36,537 bases of DNA from Lachnospiraceae bacterium (GTDB lineage Bacteria; Bacillota; Clostridia; Lachnospirales; Lachnospiraceae). This document shows positions 34,547-36,537 of this stretch, piece after piece. Made by a program: the position numbers and the translations under genes. The stretch covers positions 1 through 36,537 of the forward strand of contig JAIKZQ010000023.1 of NCBI GenBank assembly GCA_024682075.1, in the 5' to 3' direction. Position 1 is the first letter of the stretch. Every line of letters starts with the position of its first letter. The notes under the pieces were generated by a model. The model was not told the DNA's origin. It worked only from the letters and a program-made list of their open reading frames with translations, and made no database searches.

Positions 34547-34559
34547 TGATGCTCCGCCC

Positions 34560-35549
34560 TTAGGCAGTCGCACCGAAATATGCATTTATGCCGTTTGCAA
34601 TGCCTTCGGCAATGATCATTTGATAATCCGGAGAGCACAGAAGACTGAATTCGGAAGGTGTTGACATATAGCCGACTTCGATCAGCACTGAGGGTATCGT
34701 GCTGTACAGCACTACTTTCAGATCTGAATATTCTTTGACCCCTCTGGGAATCGCGCCGGTTGCAGAGAGTGCACCGGAATATACACAGCTCGCAAGAAGC
34801 GGGCTGTTTTCATTTCCGAGAACGTTGCAGTATGCACTCATTCCCGTAATGTTGCTGCTTCCCGCAAGCGCATTACAGTGAACGCTTACAAATACAGCCT
34901 CGGGATGCATGTTTTCAAATGCATAGCGGTATTCGAGGCTGACGAAGGAATCGTCGGGACGTGTGAGAAGAACGGTGTAGCCCTGAGCTTCGAGCAGGGC
35001 TTTCAGATCCATGATTATGCTGAAATTCAGATTCTTTTCATACACGCCGTTTCTTACGGCACCTGGATCTCTTCCGCCGTGACCGGCATCAAGAATGACG
35101 GTTCTGCCTGCCGGCGTACCACCTTGTGCAGGCTTATCCTCCGGCACGGATGCAGGCACATTTCCGGTGCCCAGGCGGCCTTCCGAGGCACCGTGCTGAA
35201 TATAATGAAGATAATAAAGCGTCAGATCATCTCCAAAAGCTGCCTTCAGGTCAGGATACCTGCCGGCATAGGATCTTGCATCAAATGCTGCACACCCCTG
35301 TCTTCCTTCCTGCATTCCGTATTGCACGAAGTGAAATAGCGCACCCATAGGATCGTTTCCGTAGATGGCGGCTATGTCGGTATATCTGGCAGTGTAATAT
35401 TCAAAATCATATACGGGTGAATAATCCGTGCCCTCAAACGAAGATAGACCGGCATTACCGGCGTGAAGCCGGCTGCCCGGAATGAAAAGAATTAAAAAAG
35501 CCGAAAGGCACAGAGTTATGAAGATAGTTCGTAAAGGATGAGTTTTCAT
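34560..35549 (-). CDS. Secreted N-acetylmuramoyl-L-alanine amidase (Amidase_3) with N-terminal repeats
   Basis: A 329-aa secreted zinc amidase that cuts the MurNAc-L-Ala bond. A signal peptide (about 8-30, LHA cleavage site) is followed by two 41-residue repeats (about 47-88 and 89-130) with the pattern YY..RY.D..a.yG.D......Hy..yG..EGR, found in other clostridial surface proteins. The Amidase_3 domain (about 150-329) has the zinc ligands in 'DAGHGGRDPGA', 'VYEKNLNF' and 'FVSVHCNA', and the catalytic Glu in 'VLIEVGYM'. The start is CAT 35547-35549: an upstream ATG (35630) lies before the predicted transcription start, and the chosen Met opens the signal peptide. Confidence 0.92.
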   Translation of the reverse strand: MKTHPLRTIFITLCLSAFLILFIPGSRLHAGNAGLSSFEGTDYSPVYDFEYYTARYTDIAAIYGNDPMGALFHFVQYGMQEGRQGCAAFDARSYAGRYPDLKAAFGDDLTLYYLHYIQHGASEGRLGTGNVPASVPEDKPAQGGTPAGRTVILDAGHGGRDPGAVRNGVYEKNLNFSIIMDLKALLEAQGYTVLLTRPDDSFVSLEYRYAFENMHPEAVFVSVHCNALAGSSNITGMSAYCNVLGNENSPLLASCVYSGALSATGAIPRGVKEYSDLKVVLYSTIPSVLIEVGYMSTPSEFSLLCSPDYQMIIAEGIANGINAYFGATA

Positions 35550-35609
35550 TGTTCCTGAGCGGCTCCCGACCGCTGTTTTGGTTAAGTGACCGGCCTTTGA
35601 ACTGATATA

Positions 35610-35638
35610 AGTATAGTGGAATCGGGGCATATCTTCAA
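35610..35638 (-). promoter_or_regulatory. Promoter of the amidase gene
   Basis: On the minus strand: TTGAAG (35638-35633), 17-bp spacer, TATACT (35615-35610). Start near 35603. The leader contains an AGCGG/CCGCT hairpin just upstream of the AGGA site. Confidence 0.65.
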
Positions 35639-35654
35639 ACTCTTAAAAAAATTC

Positions 35655-35683
35655 TTGACAACATATACAGTTTTATGTAAAAT
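35655..35683 (+). promoter_or_regulatory. Promoter of tRNA-Gly
   Basis: Consensus TTGACA (35655-35660), 17-bp spacer, TAAAAT (35678-35683), 30 bp before the mature tRNA 5' end. Confidence 0.8.
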
Positions 35684-35713
35684 CATTTTTGCTGTTGAAA
35701 AATTCATAGCAAT

Positions 35714-35784
35714 GCAGGTGTAGTTCAGTGGTAGAACACCAGCCTTCCAAGCTGGATATGTGGGTCCGATTCCCATCACCTGCT
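35714..35784 (+). tRNA. tRNA-Gly (anticodon TCC)
   Basis: A 71-nt cloverleaf. Acceptor stem GCAGGTG (35714-35720) pairs with CACCTGC (35777-35783), discriminator T at 35784. The D-arm has 'GTTCAGTGGTAGAAC', anticodon stem CCAGC/GCTGG with loop CTTCCAA (TCC at 35746-35748), T-arm GTGGG/CCCAT with loop TCCGATT. CCA is not encoded. It decodes GGA and, by wobble, other glycine codons. Confidence 0.97.
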
Positions 35785-35828
35785 TCAATGAAAAGCCTTC
35801 AGGTCAAGCCTGAGGGCTTTTTCATTGA
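35785..35828 (+). terminator. Terminator of tRNA-Gly
   Basis: A long hairpin: arms 35785-35803 and 35809-35828 with one bulge and one wobble pair, loop TCAAG. The 3' arm contains the run of five T. Nearly symmetrical, so it could act in both directions. Confidence 0.85.
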
Positions 35829-35914
35829 ACAGGCGAGACCTCGGCCCCAAGGGTCCGGATCTCGCCTGTCGGCTCGGTCGGTTCGCGGCTTGCGCTCCAC
35901 CGGAGCGCGCTCAC
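35829..35914. other. GC-rich segment with nested inverted repeats
   Basis: Much richer in GC than the flanks. A 10-bp perfect inverted repeat, ACAGGCGAGA (35829-35838) with TCTCGCCTGT (35860-35869), encloses further pairing; a second, GCGCTCC (35892-35898) with GGAGCGC (35902-35908), has a 3-nt loop. No plausible reading frame. It fills the space between the two tRNA-end copies. Confidence 0.6.
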
Positions 35915-35938
35915 CCCATCACCTGCTCTCTCGGAAAT

Positions 35939-35967
35939 CCCGTAAAGTCAAGGCTTTGCGGGTTTTT
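35939..35967 (+). terminator. Second terminator after the duplicated tRNA end
   Basis: CCCGTAAAG (35939-35947) with CTTTGCGGG (35954-35962), one T-G pair, then five T. Confidence 0.85.
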
Positions 35968-36035
35968 ATTTTCAGTTTTACTGTGCAAAGGGGGTGCGGA
36001 CAAAATCCTGGACACTTTGACACCTAAAAACGACT

Positions 36036-36245
36036 ATGCCAAGAGGTCAAAGATATACAAAAGATCAGATTATCACCGCACTCGCTTTATATAATAACCT
36101 ACAATCGATGCCTAAGGTTGTTGAACTTCTCGGATATCCTTCCGTTAGCATGTTGTGTGAGTGGAAACGGATGTATCCTGAGATGCTCAAGCAAACAAAA
36201 CGTAAGAAGCCTCGTAAATGGGCTCAAGCATCCTTTCAATCATAG
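36036..36245 (+). pseudogene. Transposase fragment (IS3-family OrfA-like helix-turn-helix)
   Basis: A 69-codon frame. 'RYTKDQIITALALYNNLQSM' and 'VVELLGYPSVSMLCEWKR' resemble the N-terminal helix-turn-helix of IS3-family OrfA proteins of clostridia. Those are near 100 aa and followed by OrfB, which is absent here. The last 15 or so residues overlap an unrelated leftward reading frame, so the homologous part probably ends near 36200. The GGACA-rich sequence before the ATG (about 36000-36030) may be the insertion sequence left end. Confidence 0.6.
36187..36243 (-). pseudogene. Leftward 18-codon frame with a strong ribosome site, probably a truncated gene start
   Basis: The minus strand reads AGGAGG (complement of 36254-36259), a 10-nt gap, then ATG at 36243 and 18 codons, beginning MIERMLEPIYEASY. 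'LEPIYEA' recalls a motif in group II intron reverse transcriptases, but the match is too short to trust. The good ribosome site and the leftward promoter at 36371-36399 suggest that a real gene began here and was cut by the junction with the transposase fragment. It could also be an intact tiny peptide gene. Confidence 0.3.
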
Positions 36246-36339
36246 CGATCACTCCTCCTTTCTTGTATTTATTGTTTTTGGTTAACTGATTATGAGTTAT
36301 TGAATTGTCAAGGTTCACACGTGCGCTCGGTTCATATAT

Positions 36340-36357
36340 GCGTATCTTTTGGTACGC
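36340..36357. promoter_or_regulatory. Operator-like palindrome O1
   Basis: GCGTATC-TTTT-GGTACGC: 7-bp arms with one mismatch. It lies just downstream of the predicted leftward transcription start. Confidence 0.55.
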
Positions 36358-36370
36358 TTTTATATTCCTT

Positions 36371-36399
36371 ATCATACCGTATCATTTGATACGTGTCAA
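36371..36399 (-). promoter_or_regulatory. Leftward promoter with operator O2 in its spacer
   Basis: Minus strand: TTGACA (36399-36394), a spacer of exactly 17 bp, TATGAT (36376-36371). Predicted start near 36364. The spacer holds almost all of the perfect palindrome O2. Confidence 0.65.
36378..36393. promoter_or_regulatory. Operator-like palindrome O2 (perfect)
   Basis: CGTATCA-TT-TGATACG, perfect 7-bp arms. It is the best copy of the repeated GTATC half-site in this region. Confidence 0.65.
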
Positions 36400-36409
36400 T
36401 ATCTTTTTG

Positions 36410-36438
36410 TTGCGCTTTCGTATCTTTTGATATATAAT
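36410..36438 (+). promoter_or_regulatory. Rightward promoter of the XRE regulator, overlapped by operator O3
   Basis: TTGCGC (36410-36415), 17-bp spacer, TATAAT (36433-36438). The imperfect palindrome O3, CGTATC-TTTT-GATATA (36419-36434), covers the spacer and edge of the -10. A further half-site TGATACGC lies at 36448-36455, after the expected start site. This fits autoregulation by the XRE protein. Confidence 0.6.
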
Positions 36439-36492
36439 TGGCTCAAATGATACGCACATCATTTATATGATCAAGTAAAAGGAGAATGCGAT

Positions 36493-36537
36493 ATGACAAT
36501 CGGAGAGAATATCAGGCGAATCCGAAAAGAACGTGGT
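36493..36537 (+). CDS. XRE/Cro-CI family transcriptional regulator, first 15 codons only
   Basis: The frame opens MTIGENIRRIRKERG at ATG 36493, ten bases after an AAAGGAG site, and runs off the window. This N-terminus is the standard first helix of XRE-family DNA-binding domains. The repeated GATACG palindromes and divergent promoters directly upstream fit a phage or ICE repressor that controls itself and a leftward transcript. Whether a C-terminal sensor or peptidase domain follows cannot be seen. Confidence 0.75.
   Translation, partial: MTIGENIRRIRKERG

Larger units (their letters stand above)
35772..35927 (+). repeat. 13-bp direct repeat of the tRNA-Gly 3' end (att-like)
   Basis: CCCATCACCTGCT occurs at 35772-35784 (the tRNA 3' end) and again at 35915-35927, 143 bp downstream, each copy followed by its own terminator. 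This is what remains when an element inserts in, or a recombination duplicates, a tRNA 3' end. Confidence 0.7.

Noticed and set aside
35829..35927. CRISPR-like array
   Set aside because: The inverted repeats are different from each other and the 13-bp direct repeat occurs only twice, without spacers of regular length.
35825..36094. Reading frames across the GC-rich segment after tRNA-Gly
   Set aside because: They cross two terminator or hairpin structures, lack ribosome sites, and have no recognisable protein pattern.

Overview
The window looks like chromosomal DNA of an anaerobic Firmicute, most likely a Lachnospiraceae (Butyrivibrio-like) bacterium. The evidence is indirect: moderate GC by eye, AGGAGG-type ribosome binding sites, several TTG starts, a GH25 lysozyme with cell-wall-binding repeats, LicD paralogs, a clostridial-type MurG, a DegV protein and membrane diguanylate cyclases. 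No rRNA or marker gene fixes the taxon.

Layout. 1-5.1 kb: the 3' part of a CMD-family protein and its terminator, then a diguanylate cyclase, a Nudix hydrolase and tRNA t6A dehydratase TcdA in a tightly packed run, then a large DUF6020-like membrane protein. 5.2-11.2 kb: a DegV lipid-binding protein and a complete branched-chain amino acid ABC importer (livJHMGF) with its own promoter, an attenuator-like hairpin region after livJ, and a strong terminator. 11.3-15.4 kb: a secreted GH25 muramidase with 186-bp tandem repeats, a second diguanylate cyclase with an ectodomain, and an AlkD-type DNA glycosylase. 15.5-18.4 kb (minus strand): a PlsC-like acyltransferase with an inserted zinc ribbon and a fused MFS/spermidine-synthase-like protein. 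18.5-22.9 kb: a 77-aa protein that may be read from a leaderless mRNA, a spore-photoproduct-lyase-like radical SAM enzyme, and three tandem LicD paralogs. 22.9-25.6 kb: tldD-tldE. 25.7-30.9 kb: a CUT1-type sugar ABC transporter operon that contains an FRG-domain gene between the ATPase and the permeases, and whose solute-binding lipoprotein has a C-terminal membrane helix. 31.0-34.5 kb: an acidic lipoprotein with its own promoter, a D-2-hydroxyacid dehydrogenase, a GtrA-family protein and murG. 34.6-35.5 kb (minus): an N-acetylmuramoyl-L-alanine amidase. 35.7 kb to the end: tRNA-Gly(TCC) with a duplicated 3' end, a GC-rich multi-hairpin segment, a decayed transposase fragment, and a phage/ICE-like switch region with palindromic operators, divergent promoters and the first 15 codons of an XRE-type repressor.

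The recurring theme is the cell surface: lysozyme, amidase, MurG, GtrA, LicD, acyltransferase and lipoproteins. Two c-di-GMP synthases and two importers make up most of the rest. The places most worth a second look are the FRG gene inside the ABC operon, the LicD triplet next to the SPL-like enzyme, the zinc-ribbon acyltransferase, and the tRNA-Gly/operator region at the right edge, which looks like the border of a mobile element.
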